A stretch of 64,000 nucleotides of DNA from contig ML681971.1 in assembly GCA_007922195.1 (NCBI GenBank), positions 372,001 to 436,000 on the forward strand, given 5' to 3'. The stretch is from Podocnemis expansa (taxonomy: Eukaryota > Chordata > Testudines > Podocnemididae). The notes under the pieces were generated by a model. It was not told where the DNA came from. It searched no databases and saw only the letters and a program-made list of their open reading frames with translations. Below are positions 11,421-22,402 of this stretch, piece after piece. The translations under genes and the position numbers were made by a program. Position 1 is the first letter of the stretch; every line of letters starts with the position of its first letter.

Positions 11421-13160
11421 GAGAACAGTCAATAATTGCCTTGTTACTTTCATTCCCTCGGGAGCATCTGGTACTTGCTGCTTCCAAAGATATAATACTG
11501 CACCACTGGGCTGAACAATGTGGGTGTTCTTATGATTCCAATGCAGTATTTATGTGACTGGCTGAGTGTTACATTTTTAACAGCTCTGCAATGAAAGATG
11601 TGCCCACTGATTACTGTCTGTTCGAGAGAATTACAGGACATCCACATAGTGATAGAAGTGAGTCTTATGCTCTAATGTCAAATAGCTCTACTGCTGTTCA
11701 GTATTTATACTGCATTAATTCTCAGAGCCCTGACTCCTGCTAGAGCCTATGGTTCTAGGTGCTATCCAAATATGTATACACCGATACCACCCAAACAGTT
11801 TATAGTCTAAATTTCTCTCTCAAACTTTTTAATTTCTGAGCTGCAGTTGTTGCTCTTTATATCCTGGTTAGATACCCAATTTATTTGTACAGTTGTTTGT
11901 GATGTTCAGTATGTGGAAACCAATGCTTATTTTTATTAAATATTAAAACTTATTACTTTGCAAAAAGTATAGAAATCAATTAATCTACAACCCTTATCCT
12001 AATTGATTTTTTTTTTTGTTTTAGTCTGTTGCTTTTGGTCCAACTCGCTCCAATTTGCTTTATCATAACAATGTCTTCCAGTTAAGCTCTTCACTTGCAT
12101 TCTGAAATGGTCTGATTTAAGGTAGCAAATTAGCCAGATGTCAGAAGTAAACTTGTGTGTCTCCTCTGAGCTTTTAGCTGTTCCTGCCTTTATACCAATA
12201 GCAAATACAAAAAATAGTGCAGTCCTGCCAGCTGTGAGAAAATTAAAGTGAAACAGTTTAAATTAATGCAATTTAATTCATTATTTTAAAAATAATTATT
12301 GCTTTTGAATTAATCTGAGGATTTGTAAAACTAAATTGAAAATCTGTGGTACTGCAACTTGAAAATCTAAATTACTACAAATGAATAAATATTTTTAAAT
12401 GACACTGAGTATCTTTAATTTTTACAAAACTGCTGCATGCACAAAGAAATATTGAAAATGAAGACACTGATCCTATGAACACCTCAATAATCTGAAACTT
12501 TACTCACTTCGCTCATTGACTAAGTACATTTGGTAGTCCCATTGAAATGTTAAGGATCTTAACAAGTATTTGCAGTATCAGAAGCTAAAACTTCATTATT
12601 TTTTATTTTATTAATGTTACACACTAACTTCCAAATGCTTGGGTAGGCAAGAGTTCTGAGATTCCTTTAAGGACACAGGACCAGGATATTGCTGTCTCAA
12701 ACTTTTGTATAAATCTTGGTCTGGTGGGAGTAGGAGCTGAAAACTCTAAGAAGTGAAATGACGCTTCCTCTGCATTTCTGCTCTCCATGTCTGTTTCCTG
12801 GATGTTGAGCACGATGTCTTTTTCTTTCTTTGTACCCTCTCTCAAGCTTCTTTATGTGTGGCATGTGTTGTATTCTACCCATTTCCTAACTCTTTTCTTT
12901 GGATTCTTATCCCAAATAATAGCTCCAGTGTCTGTCACTGTTACATATTTTGAAGATTTAAAATCTGTGAAAGATGACTCAAATGTAGAACATAGCTGTG
13001 CTTTTTTGGATGTGACACCATAAATGAAACAGCATGATGGTTCTTAGCTATAAAACCTTTGAAAACTAGGTGTTACTGTGTGACTCAAATTAACCAGTTT
13101 TTAACAGAAAACTGGAGGACAAAAAACTAGAAATTCCATTATGTTCCTCTGTACTTTGGT
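11421..13160. other. AT-rich intron, no feature recognised
   Basis: Low-complexity AT-rich stretches (for example 12240-12420) with no gene, terminal repeat or recognisable LINE sequence. Confidence 0.5.
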
Positions 13161-13169
13161 GTTGCAACC

Positions 13170-13316
13170 ATCAGAGTTCAGCAAAATAAGCAAGGAGTAC
13201 TGTGGCAGTTTCTACCACAAAAGCTCATGAGATAAATACATTTGTTAGTCTTTAACTGCCATAGGACTCCTTGCTAATTTTGCTGAACTAGACTAACATG
13301 GCTGCCCCTTTGGAAC
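13170..13316. repeat. Short foldback-family copy
   Basis: The left part (GTTCAGCAAAATAAGCAAGGAGTACTG) faces the right part (CATAGGACTCCTTGCTAATTTTGCTGAACTAG). The two arms are inverted copies with most of the interior deleted. It ends in CTAACATGGCTGCCCCTTTGGAA, the family's terminal sequence. Confidence 0.8.
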
Positions 13317-13521
13317 TTGGCATCAAAGTTCTATTGATCTTGCTGGATTCTGAGGATAGTCTGTAATGTTTAATGTACAGAAAAAGTGTCTGAGCAATGC
13401 TGGGCCAGTGCAGTAGATGTAACAGTGTGGCATGCTTGTTAGATTATTAGGTGAGTGTATCGCTGTCATAAGCTTCAGCACTGAAAACCAGTAAAGCAAC
13501 TACCCATAACTTCTAGTCAAT

Positions 13522-14140
13522 TTCCAAAGGGATAGCTGTGTTAGTCTAGTCCAGCAAAAAAACCAAGGAGTCGTGTGGCACTTTAAGACTAACAGATTTA
13601 TTTTTCGCATGAGCTTTCGTGGGAGAAAATCCCACTTCGTCAGATGCTTCGAAGACAGGTGNNNNNNNNNNNNNNNNNNNNNNNNNNNNNNNNNNNNNNN
13701 NNNNNNNNNNNNNNNNNNNNNNNNNNNNNNNNNNNNNNNNNNNNNNNNNNNNNNNNNNNNNNNNNNNNNNNNNNNNNNNNNNNNNNNNNNNNNNNNNNNN
13801 NNNNNNNNNNNNNNNNNNNNNNNNNNNNNNNNNNNNNNNNNNNNNNNNNNNNNNNNNNNNNNNNNNNNNNNNNNNNNNNNNNNNNNNNNNNNNNNNNNNN
13901 NNNNNNNNNNNNNNNNNNNNNNNNNNNNNNNNNNNNNNNNNNNNNNNNNNNNNNNNNNNNNNNNNNNNNNNNNNNNNNNNNNNNNNNNNNNNNNNNNNNN
14001 NNNNNNNNNNNNNNNNNNNNNNNNNNNNNNNNNNNNNNNNNNNNNNNNNNNNNNNNNNNNNAAGTGGGATTTTCTCCCACGAAAGCTCATGCGAAAAATA
14101 AATCTGTTAGTCTTAAAGTGCCACATGACTCCTTGGTGTT
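13522..14140. repeat. Foldback element interrupted by an assembly gap
   Basis: The left arm, 13522-13661, starts TTCCAAAGGGATAGCTGTG, runs through the AAGGAGTCGTGTGGCACTTT region, and stops at the gap. The right arm, 14062-14140, is its inverted complement (AAGTGGGATTTTCTCCCACG onward, to GTGCCACATGACTCCTTGG). The sequence between is 400 N. The arms leave little doubt that the gap lies inside a large palindrome like that at 30176-30846. Confidence 0.85.
13662..14061. other. Assembly gap (400 N)
   Basis: Exactly 400 undetermined bases, a round placeholder length, so the true size may differ. Confidence 0.99.
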
Positions 14141-14585
14141 TTTTTCCATAACTTCTAGCCTGATTATGTTCCTAATGGAAACTTTAGTTTTGAAAGCAGT
14201 AAGATTTCTTCCTGGTTTCTTGTTACAAATGAATGTGTTTGTGAACAAGCTCTATAAAGGTGCCTAGCATATCTTTTATGTCTAGTACAAATAAAACATA
14301 AAATGCCCTGGGAACATTCCTGAATAATTTGTATTAATATGGACACTCCACAGGCAATAGATCCATCAGTAAAGTTAGTGAACTCTAAAACTTTGGTACC
14401 TTACTAGTTAGTACAGGGTGGATTTATTAAATGGCCAACTTTAATTGTAATTTAAATCAGTAAGTCAAAAACCTACTTTAAATAATTAACTAGGATTGAG
14501 CTTAGTATTTATACTCTAATTATCTTTCTAAAGAGAAGTTGATTTTCACTGGTTAGTAACCACAGAACGTTGATTTGCAGCTTCA

Positions 14586-14836
14586 AGGTTGTCTGCACTG
14601 CCACACAATGCAGACTCTGGGGGCATGAATTGCAGAGCACACCAAAGAGGTGCTCTTTAACTGCCCCATGTGGACACTGCTGACGCAAACTAAAAGGTAC
14701 ATATGGTAGTTCATGTGAATGTAATCATCCTTTTTAACTCGAAGTAGCTACCTTCTAGTTTGCACCAGCATTATCCACATGGGGCAGTTAAAGCACAACT
14801 CTGCGATTTGTATTCCCTGTGTAAATGTAGCCAAAA
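14586..14836. mobile_element. Hairpin MITE, about 250 bp
   Basis: Long inverted arms: GGGGGCATGAATTGCAGAG faces CTCTGCGATTTGTATTCCC, and TGCTCTTTAACTGCCCCATG faces CATGGGGCAGTTAAAGCA. The outer ends are GGTTGTCTGCACTG and, on the other strand, GGCTACATTTACAC. No coding capacity. The ends resemble the GGCTA-GTCTACA ends of the MITE at 61400-61771. Confidence 0.72.
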
Positions 14837-15514
14837 TACAGCCTTTATGCTGGATTTTATGCTGCTCTTTGCTAATCAGGGGGTCTGTTCTATGTACATA
14901 ACATGTGTATAGACAGTTAGCTTAATTGATGTTCATTCAGATAACTGTTACATGTTTTATTATATTAGAAAATAACTGATACATTTATTTAATTAATTTT
15001 TTTACTTGTAATTTCTGTGAAGCTCTGTGGATGGAAATTTCAATTTAATTAAATGTACAAGAACAGGATTTTAAAATAATTTTATTTAACTAATAAAAAC
15101 GCCTTAAACTTTTTTTCTTATCACATTTATGAGAGGTTATCAAAACACATTTTGCATGTAAAACAAACTGATTTATTATACCTGGGTAATGTATGTAACT
15201 AACGAATTGAATTTATTTCAAGTTTGCTGTGTTTTTTGAGACTTTAGAACTACTAATACCTCATCTTCTCACATCTACTTTATTCTTGGATTAGAAGAGA
15301 GAGACAAGCTTTTCTATTCATTCAATTACCATTGGGTTCTTAGTTCTGAATGAACTAGTCATTGAACTAAACTAGATGAATGACTTGAAATGAAGAAAAT
15401 ACTCTCTCTGCACCTGCAAAAGAGGCTACAGCTGTTGAAAACTGGTTTGCATTCCAGCAAACTGGTTCTAAATGCTTAACCAGTAATCTCCCAGTTCAGT
15501 GGCTTAAGTATTCA
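14837..15514. other. AT-rich intron, no feature recognised
   Basis: Very AT-rich sequence without a gene or repeat that I recognise. Confidence 0.5.
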
Positions 15515-15722
15515 AAGTAAGAAGAGTACTGTGGCACCTTAAAGACTACCAAATTTCTTTGGGCATAAGCTTTTGTGGGCTCCAACCCACTTTGTTACAT
15601 GCAGCAGTGGGTTGGAGCCCACAAAAGCTTATGCCTGAAGAAATTTGTTAGTCCTCGAGGTGTCGCAGGACTCTGATGGTTTTTGGTGTACACAGACTAA
15701 CACAGCTACTCCTCTGGAAATT
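15515..15722. repeat. Complete short foldback element (different subfamily)
   Basis: Left arm: GAGTACTGTGGCACCTTAAAG, then GGGCATAAGCTTTTGTGGGC and TCCAACCCACTTTG. Right arm is the inverse: AGTGGGTTGGAGCCCACAAA through AAGCTTATGCCTGAAGAAAT and GTGTCGCAGGACTCTG. It ends CAGACTAACACAGCTACTCC. Same plan as the other foldbacks, with a distinct arm sequence. Confidence 0.85.
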
Positions 15723-16122
15723 TTCTGTTTAAAGTACAGCTAATATTTTTAATAGGTGATAGTACAATTAGGCATTAATGTACGTTGCCATCATTTTTTG
15801 TTAATTTCACACTTTATTTTAAAAAAAAAACCAAAACCTTTAATGCAAACTTTAAAAATATCCTATACAAGTAAAACATTAGGATTTTTATCCATGTATT
15901 TTTATCCTTGAATTAGTGCAAAGTGTTTCTAGTCTAGCTTGGTTAAATAATATTTGTTGTGGATTATTCATAATTATTTTTATGTTGGAACCGGTCATTG
16001 TATTGTCTAAATTGCCTTTGTTATATACACTGCTCAGTGAGACTTTATAATATGTGACTCCTTAGACTAGGAATACAGTCTGTCATACACATAATATTGA
16101 AAGTTCTTTTCTCTTTTCACAG
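15723..16122. other. Intron sequence before CSNK1G1 coding exon 2
   Basis: AT-rich, ending in a good pyrimidine tract and acceptor (TTTTCTCTTTTCACAG, ending at 16122). Confidence 0.7.
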
Positions 16123-16163
16123 GCAAAAATCTCTATACCAATGAATATGTAGCTATCAAACTG
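16123..16163 (+). CDS. CSNK1G1: CSNK1G1 coding exon 2
   Basis: A 41-nt exon between an AG acceptor (16121-16122) and a GTGAGT donor (from 16164). The first two bases complete the Gly codon split at 1753. Thirteen codons follow, encoding KNLYTNEYVAIKL, which contains the VAIK motif with the ATP-anchoring lysine of the kinase N-lobe. It ends in phase 0, which fits the exon at 24786. Too short to be found by simple frame scanning. Confidence 0.95.
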
Positions 16164-17345
16164 GTGAGTAGAACCTTTAATGTATTAGCTGTTTTACTGT
16201 AAATCATCTTGGCAGTTGCAAACGTCATGCTCAGAAGGCAGCTTTCTTTCACCCTTATTTTATATTGTACCAAAGCCTGGCTGAACAGAAGTGAGATTAT
16301 CCTGCGTTAGGGTAATACATTGAATGAAACCAAGACTTCTGAATTAGAGTAGAGATGCTTAAAGAATTTTAAGAGCATAGCTATGGCACCTTTGTTAACC
16401 TGGAATGAAGACCATAGGGCGTATCCTGTAAATCTCAGGCAGTGGTTCTAACTATTAGGTTATCACATAAAAATTCCAAAGCTGCTATCTTAGAACTATG
16501 ATTGTCTGTGTCCATGAGCAGTTTGTCGTCCAAGTGACTTTTATTTTTATTTGTCAAAGTCGCTAGCCTTTTGTGGCAGTTACTGTGCTTCCTTTGTGCA
16601 GCACTTAGCGCATTGAGCACTATTAGAAACAAATGGTCAGCCAGCTGTATTTTATTCTGTAAATTCCCAAATTGTATACCTTGAAATATAAAGGACAGCC
16701 AAAAGGTCCTTGGTTCAATCAAATTAATAAAAATAGCAAAGCAGTTTCTCTTTTTAATAACCTATGTAAGAAAAGACATTTTAACTATTTTAGTTCTCCA
16801 CCTTTATAGTAGATTCCTAAAGAATCTCTGAGGAAATCAGTTATTCCATTACCTAGAAGAAACATCCCATTTTGTGTGCAATGCCCTGGTTACTGATCAT
16901 TTGTCAGGCTCTGGCAATGTGAAAGGTTAAAGACAAAGCTGTGCAGTTCTCCATCTTTGTGAGCAGTGATGGAGGAAACTGAGAAATCTCAGCTTAAATG
17001 ACATCTTTTTGGGGGAGGATGCAACTCCAAAATTGTTGCATAACACCTTAAACACATAAAAATGAGATGCGTTTGCTAGGGTGGCATATCCTTCTCTACC
17101 ACATTTTCTAAGATCTGGGTTCCCTTACAGCTTAATCACAGAAGTGCCCAAAATTGAGGATCACAATACTTCCTGAATTACTTAAACCTGTATCCAGATT
17201 GCTTTACGCATATGTAATCAGGTGGGCCGCTATGAAGGATTTATTGCAGTGAAAATGAGTGGATTCTGGCCTGCACTTGACTTTGGGCGAAGAGTGTGTA
17301 TGAGTGGTTTTCACAAGCCCAGTATTATGCTCCTCAAGGAAAAAA
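16164..17345. other. Intron sequence, nothing recognised
   Basis: Start of the 8.6-kb second coding intron. No repeat or gene seen in this part. Confidence 0.5.
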
Positions 17346-17589
17346 AGCTTGCCGTATATACTCACGTATAAGCAGAGATTTTTGTGCCTGAAAATAACCT
17401 TTAAAAAGGCACTTGGCTTATACGCAGGTCAGGGATCAGCAAGCGGTTCCAGCCTAGGAGTTTTAAAGTTCCTGCTCTGAGCATGCTCAGAGCAGACTTG
17501 GGGTGTGGGGGGGGGCAGCTTCAGAGCAGCCATATTGTGTGCTTAGCCTGAGCAGGGCCAGGTAAGGGGGACCTGAGGAGGCAGGGGGT

Positions 17590-17910
17590 TGGGACAGTGG
17601 GGAGAAGTGGTGGCAGTTCCTGGGGGTTGGGGACAGCGCAGGGGGAAGTGGCAGCATGGTCAGCCTCGGGGATGGCTCAGGGAAAAGCGGCGGCATTATT
17701 GGGGACAGCGCAGAGGAAAGCGGTGGCAGGTTTGGGGAAGGTGGCAGCATGGTCAGCGACAGCACAGGTGGAAGTGACAACATGGTCAGGGAAGCAATAA
17801 GCATGGTCAGGGACGGGTCAGGTGGAAGCAGCCACCGGGTTGGGGACAGAGGAGGAAGAAGCGTGGCATGGTCAGGGATGGCGCAGGGGGAAGCGGTGGC
17901 ATGATTGAGT
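17590..17910. repeat. G-rich minisatellite, about 33-bp unit
   Basis: Repeats of the form GGGGACAGCGCAGGGGGAAG followed by a GCGGCATGGTC-type segment, about ten imperfect copies. Related arrays occur in 22740-22985 and, reversed, in 35130-35345. Open frames across it are repeat artefacts. Confidence 0.75.
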
Positions 17911-17934
17911 GGTTAGGGAGGATGTCAGGGAGCC

Positions 17935-18218
17935 CAGGGAAGTAGAGCCCTGTGCGGATACAAATAAGTGGATCAGTATCCGACCTGCATCCACGAGAAA
18001 TGGTCCGCGGATATCCGTGTTGTATCCGTGGATGCGGATATAATGCAAATATCCGCATATTTGCAGGGCTCTAGCTCTGTGAGGATAAAAATACATGAAT
18101 TCATATCCGATCTGCATCTGCAAGAAACGGTCCGCGGATATCCGTGTTGTATCCGCAGATGCGGATATAAGGCGGGTAGCTGCAGATATCCGCGGATTTG
18201 CAGGGCTCTACAGGGAAG
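17935..18218. mobile_element. Dimeric MITE (two head-to-tail units) with perfect 8-bp TSD
   Basis: The outer ends TAGAGCCCTG (17943) and CAGGGCTCTA (to 18210) are perfect inverted repeats, flanked by CAGGGAAG at 17935-17942 and 18211-18218. Two related units share the words GGTCCGCGGATATCCGTG and TTGTATCCG. The inner junction CAGGGCTCTAGCTCTG (about 18064-18078) looks like overlapping termini. It is nested inside the GTATAAGC element. Confidence 0.85.
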
Positions 18219-18365
18219 CCGGCGGTGCATGGTGGGGAGGTTAGAGGCCAGAGGCTGCAGAGGAACCTCAGCTTATGCACGAGTTATTCCTTTTTGCTTG
18301 TTTTGGGGGCTTGAAAATGGGAGTCAGCTTACATGTGGATTGGCTTATACCGGAGCATATGCTGT

Positions 18366-19634
18366 AATTCACATTCCTGTAATGCAAATCACACGTGGTG
18401 TGGGTTCTCTCTTCTCTTCCTTCCCCTACAGATGTAGTGCATTGTGATTTCAGAAATTTAAAAAAAAAGAAACATAGCTAATACTGTTTTCCTTCTGATC
18501 AGTTGCCCACCTAGAATACAAGTAGACACATTGTAGTCTGACAGTGGTTAGAAATTGAGATTCAGGGAGACTATCTACTCTTGACTATGATCTTACAGGT
18601 TTGCCAGAGTCAAGTCACCTATCCTCTGTGTCCTGGAAGTTCAGAATATGTACAAAACCAAACTGAGGTGTTGCACAAAACCTACTCAAGGAAAAAGTTG
18701 ACAAAGATTTTTAATTCAAACCCTACCCAAAGCAGGCCCTAAACTGTTTTCTCTAATTACAGAAAACTTAAATAAAACTTGAATAGATAGATTTCAACTT
18801 TCATCCGTATTACACTTCAAAAAGAAAAACAAGCAAACCTAGTTCAGGTATTTATGTATTTATTTTTAGTCTTGTATTTTTCTATCAGACAGTCTTTTTG
18901 TGTTCTGTGTTGGCTGTTCTTAGTCGTGTGCAGCTGGTAGGTGTTTCCTGCCTATTAACTGGTTGATGTGCCCACATTCTTAGGAAGCTCCAAACTGTTG
19001 CTTGCCAGGAGTAAGACAGGCAAACACACTTCTGTATTACACAGCTGTGTAAACTGTTGACTGCTTCTACATCCACCTGCAGCTCTTAAGATACTGAGAT
19101 AGCTTGGAACCTGTAGCTTCTGTTTTAATTTTTCCATTTTAGGCTAAAAACATCAGCTGGGCCATTTTGGAGGATTATTTCTAGTTCAACCGAACCAATT
19201 TCAGGGCTCTCAACTTCAAGGTGGTCTTCTTTGTGTTAGTCTTTCACTATCTTATGAAAGACTTCTATCAAATTCTTCAGCACTCTGTTTTTCTCTCTGT
19301 TCTGTGCAACTGAAGGTATGACATTCTAATCTACTGTACCAAGGAGGTATGCATATGTTGAGATTTTGGGAATAGATTCTGTAGTCAGATGAAGCATGGC
19401 ATCCCAATACTGGGAGAAAACGATTTAACCTCTTGACAAAACCATGGCAAAACTTCTGAAGAAAAAGGCTTCTCATAAACAGTCAAGAATTTCAGTCCTT
19501 CTACACTTAGGCAGCCTTTCTTTGGCTTTAATGCCTCGTATTATTAGAGAGATCAGTTGCAACTCAGAAAATTGATGAATCTGAAATGCGTGCAACTTCA
19601 AGGATGATCAGAGGTGAGTGAGGAACATCAAAGG
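18366..19634. other. Intron sequence, nothing firmly recognised
   Basis: No supported gene. Short minus-strand frames between 18885 and 19476 could be remnants of an old transposon gene, but no motif convinced me. Confidence 0.4.
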
Positions 19635-19944
19635 TTCTTGAGCAGGAGTGTCATTGCCCCACGCAAAGTCCCAGGCCCCGGCCTGGGCACCACCTCCTGG
19701 CCCCAATCTGGAGTTGGGGCCCTGGTCTCCTGCCACTGTCACTCTGGCCCCCAATTCAGGGACAGGGTTGGGTGAGGCAGTGGCCACTGTGGGCGATCTG
19801 GGCCAGAAGAGGCAGGTGCTGGCCACCTGGCCAGGGATGGGACTGGCAGAGGCAGGGGGCACCCCAGTCATTTGGGGACACTGGTGCCAGGAGTTGGGGC
19901 ACGTGCCCCCTGTGCCAGGGGCTAGTGACGCCCATGATCTTGAG
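19635..19944. mobile_element. hAT-type MITE, 294 bp, with 8-bp TSD (1 mismatch)
   Basis: The element spans 19643-19936, flanked by TTCTTGAG (19635-19642) and ATCTTGAG (19937-19944). The left end is CAGGAGTGTCATTGCCCC. The right end, on the other strand, is CATGGGCGTCACTAGCCC, followed by GGGGGCACGTGCCCC. That arm matches the left end of the hAT element at 47657-48316 (GGCGTCGCTAGCGCTGGG, then GGGGCACGTGCCCCGGG), so the two are relatives. Confidence 0.82.
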
Positions 19945-20725
19945 TGGTGTTTACCAAGGAAAATTTGGAAATAGGGGCCAGATTTCTTATACTTGTGGAG
20001 TAATTTTGAGTGCATACATATTTAGTCACTGACTTGTACAATTATCTCAAATGCATATACAACAGAGATATTAGCAGAAAAGATACCAGCACCACATAAG
20101 GAGAAATGGGGCCAAAGGTAGACAGCAGTGCCTAGTGAAGACGAGATTAAGAAAATGGTTACAAAAGAAGCAAGTGACAGTTGGATCTGGTTGGTTATGA
20201 ACTGGAAAGGTGAAAAGCCAGGAAAAGAGAACTGAGATGGGAAGGAAAGGAAAAGCCCAGAATCAAAACAAGGATGTCAAGAATTCTTAAACATTACAAG
20301 CTGTAACATTTATTTCCATTTTCGCAGATGTGGAATCAGACAGAGCTTGCATTCTGAAATTTTTAAGGGGTGCAGCTCGCAGCTAACATTATTGTATGTG
20401 CATCCATGACCAGTTTGCATGCACACACAAATTAGGTGCACCCAAAGCTTTTTAAAAGCTGGTGTGAATGGTGTTCTCAGTCTATCCCAGAAGTCAGTCA
20501 GATGCAGGGTTAGGTGTTGTGAGCTGCTCAGATTTTACTGTACAATAAAACTCCAATTTATTATCTCATTGTTGAAGAGTATACATGAAACAGGTTTCTG
20601 CAGCTTTTTAAAAACAGAAATCCAGCTGTTCTGTGTTTTAGTTTTCTTCACTAAACAGGATTTATGAAGATTGCTAAGAATAGTATAAATTGTCCCATTA
20701 ATGGAAAGACTTCAATAATATACAA

Positions 20726-20828
20726 TCAATCAAATCATAGGGCTGGAAGGGACCTCATGAGATCATCTAGTCCAACCCCCTGGGAATTGAACCCAGGACC
20801 TTCTGCATGTTAAGCAGAGGTGCTAACA
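20726..20828 (-). mobile_element. CR1-like 3' end joined to a tRNA-like segment
   Basis: ATCATAGGGCTGGAAGGGAC then CATCTAGTCCAACCCCC is the standard minus-strand 3' end of reptile CR1. It continues into GGAATTGAACCCAGGACCTT and TTAAGCAGAGGTGCTAAC, which, reversed, resembles a tRNA T-arm and anticodon-arm region. It may be a SINE that borrowed a CR1 tail. Not a functional tRNA gene, since no complete cloverleaf is present. Confidence 0.6.
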
Positions 20829-22400
20829 AAGAACTTAGTCTAAAAATGATTACAAGTAGTTCTGTCTTCATTACTAGGAGAGGCTTTTACTTTCTTCGGC
20901 AATGCCTTAGCCAAGCTAAAGTCCTAAGAGACTTTTTTCCATCCTTGAAAATAACTTGAAATTTGACAGGGAAATAAGAGCTATGGGATCAGCACACTGT
21001 TCCCTCACAGCAGATTTCTTCAGAACGATCATTTCTTTTTTGCCTGCATCATTAGGCTCAAGTCAAAGGAGAGAATTCTGTCCAAAATTCCCTACTGCTC
21101 TGGTGGTTCTTGGGATCCTCTCTAGAATCTGAACGTCAGTGCTGCAGTTCTGCCTGTATTTTTTTTTCACCATAGACCCTATCAGAAATCTTAAATTCCT
21201 CTTTAATTTACATGAAAGGAAAGTTTAGGAATCATATTGCCTCTGATGAACCAAGATCTAATCCATGGGGAGTTAGCTTTGTGGGTGTGGGATTGACAGA
21301 ACTAAGAATCGCTGTAGGTATTATGCCACCTCTTTTGACCATTTTCTTCACCTCTTCCTTTGCTAGTCGAAACCATCCTGCCTTATTGTTTTCTGCTTCA
21401 AAACTCTTTGCCACAGGATTTATTTCCACCACTTACAAGAAGAAGTCAGAGTAGTGGGTTGGCTGGATTGATAGATCCTTCCATCTAAAGGTGAAGTTAC
21501 TGTGGACAAATACAGATGTCTGTAGATTTAATCTTTGAGTTCTTTTGTCGCTGAACTGTGCAAACTTTCTTATGATAGCCCTATTAACCTTACCTCTATT
21601 GACAAGTGGATTTCTCAGGACATGGACATGTAGCACCATGACATTTATTCAGTTATACGAGTTCTGGTTGGAATCAGATGTAAATGCTAGTGGGCATTGT
21701 AAATTTCTCTTTGGGTGAGATGTCTGTTCTTGAAGGCAGCAGTAATTATTATTTTGAATACAAGAGAAGAAATTTTCTACACGTCTTAAGCTCCTTGCCA
21801 AGAATATGGTCGCCTGTTGTGGGGCAAAACTGTAGGCAGCTGCAACAATTCTCACAAGCAGCTGGAACTCTTTCTGAAGTCCCAGATTCCTCACAATGCA
21901 TATGAGGGTTAATGCATGAGATTCCAGGTCTACATCCAGCTTTCATGACTGAACAGTTGATTCTCCGATTTCATTTGACCTAAGCTCACCTGCAGTGAGG
22001 CTGTCTGTAAAGACCCTTTTTCAAACCATTTCTGACTTGCAACTGGATTCCAGCATGAGAATGAGGAGCTAATGTACCCTCACTGTAACCTATTGCTGTT
22101 CTATAGGTGGGCTGAATAACTTTGAAGGTGGTATTTTAGTTGTCTTTCTGATCTTGGGGTATTTGAGCAGTAGAGACTAAGTTCAGCTCAAGGCAGGCAT
22201 TTTCTGCTAGGGAACAGAGGCTTTGCTGGGTTTTTGAACAGCTTGTGTAAGCAGGTGTTTGGGCAGTTCAAGTTCCAGTCAAGATCTTTAGCATTCAAAG
22301 GGATGACTTTACATGGTAATTTTTTCTCTGTGGAAACTTGTGGACGTTGGAGCCTAGAAAACTTGCAGGATAGGACATGGTTTGAAAAATGAGATTGGAG
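20829..22400. other. Intron sequence, origin unclear
   Basis: No recognised gene. Several minus-strand frames (21232-21432, 21433-21639, 21749-21946) follow one another and might be a decayed coding insertion. I find no diagnostic motif, so I do not assign it. Confidence 0.35.
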
Positions 22401-22402
22401 AC

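Larger units (their letters stand above)
17346..18365. mobile_element. 'GTATAAGC' terminal-repeat element, copy 1, with minisatellite core
   Basis: The left end has CCGTATATACTCACGTATAAG. The right end, inverted, has TGGATTGGCTTATACCGG. Just inside each end is a further pair (GGCACTTGGCTTATACGCAG, and CTCAGCTTATGCACGAG). The same ends flank 31220-31885 and 34925-35672. The core (about 17480-17935) is a G-rich tandem array, and a dimeric MITE is inserted at 17943-18210. Likely a non-autonomous DNA transposon; I cannot assign the superfamily or a TSD. Confidence 0.68.

Noticed and set aside
13500..14267. Long frames spanning 13500-14267
   Set aside because: Artefacts of the N gap, which contains no stop codons.
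17487..18447. Frames of 60-160 codons rich in Gly/Ser or Pro/Leu
   Set aside because: Products of the 33-bp minisatellite and the dimeric MITE, not genes.
20775..20828. tRNA gene
   Set aside because: Only a T-arm and partial anticodon-arm resemblance; no acceptor stem or full cloverleaf, and it is joined to a CR1 tail.
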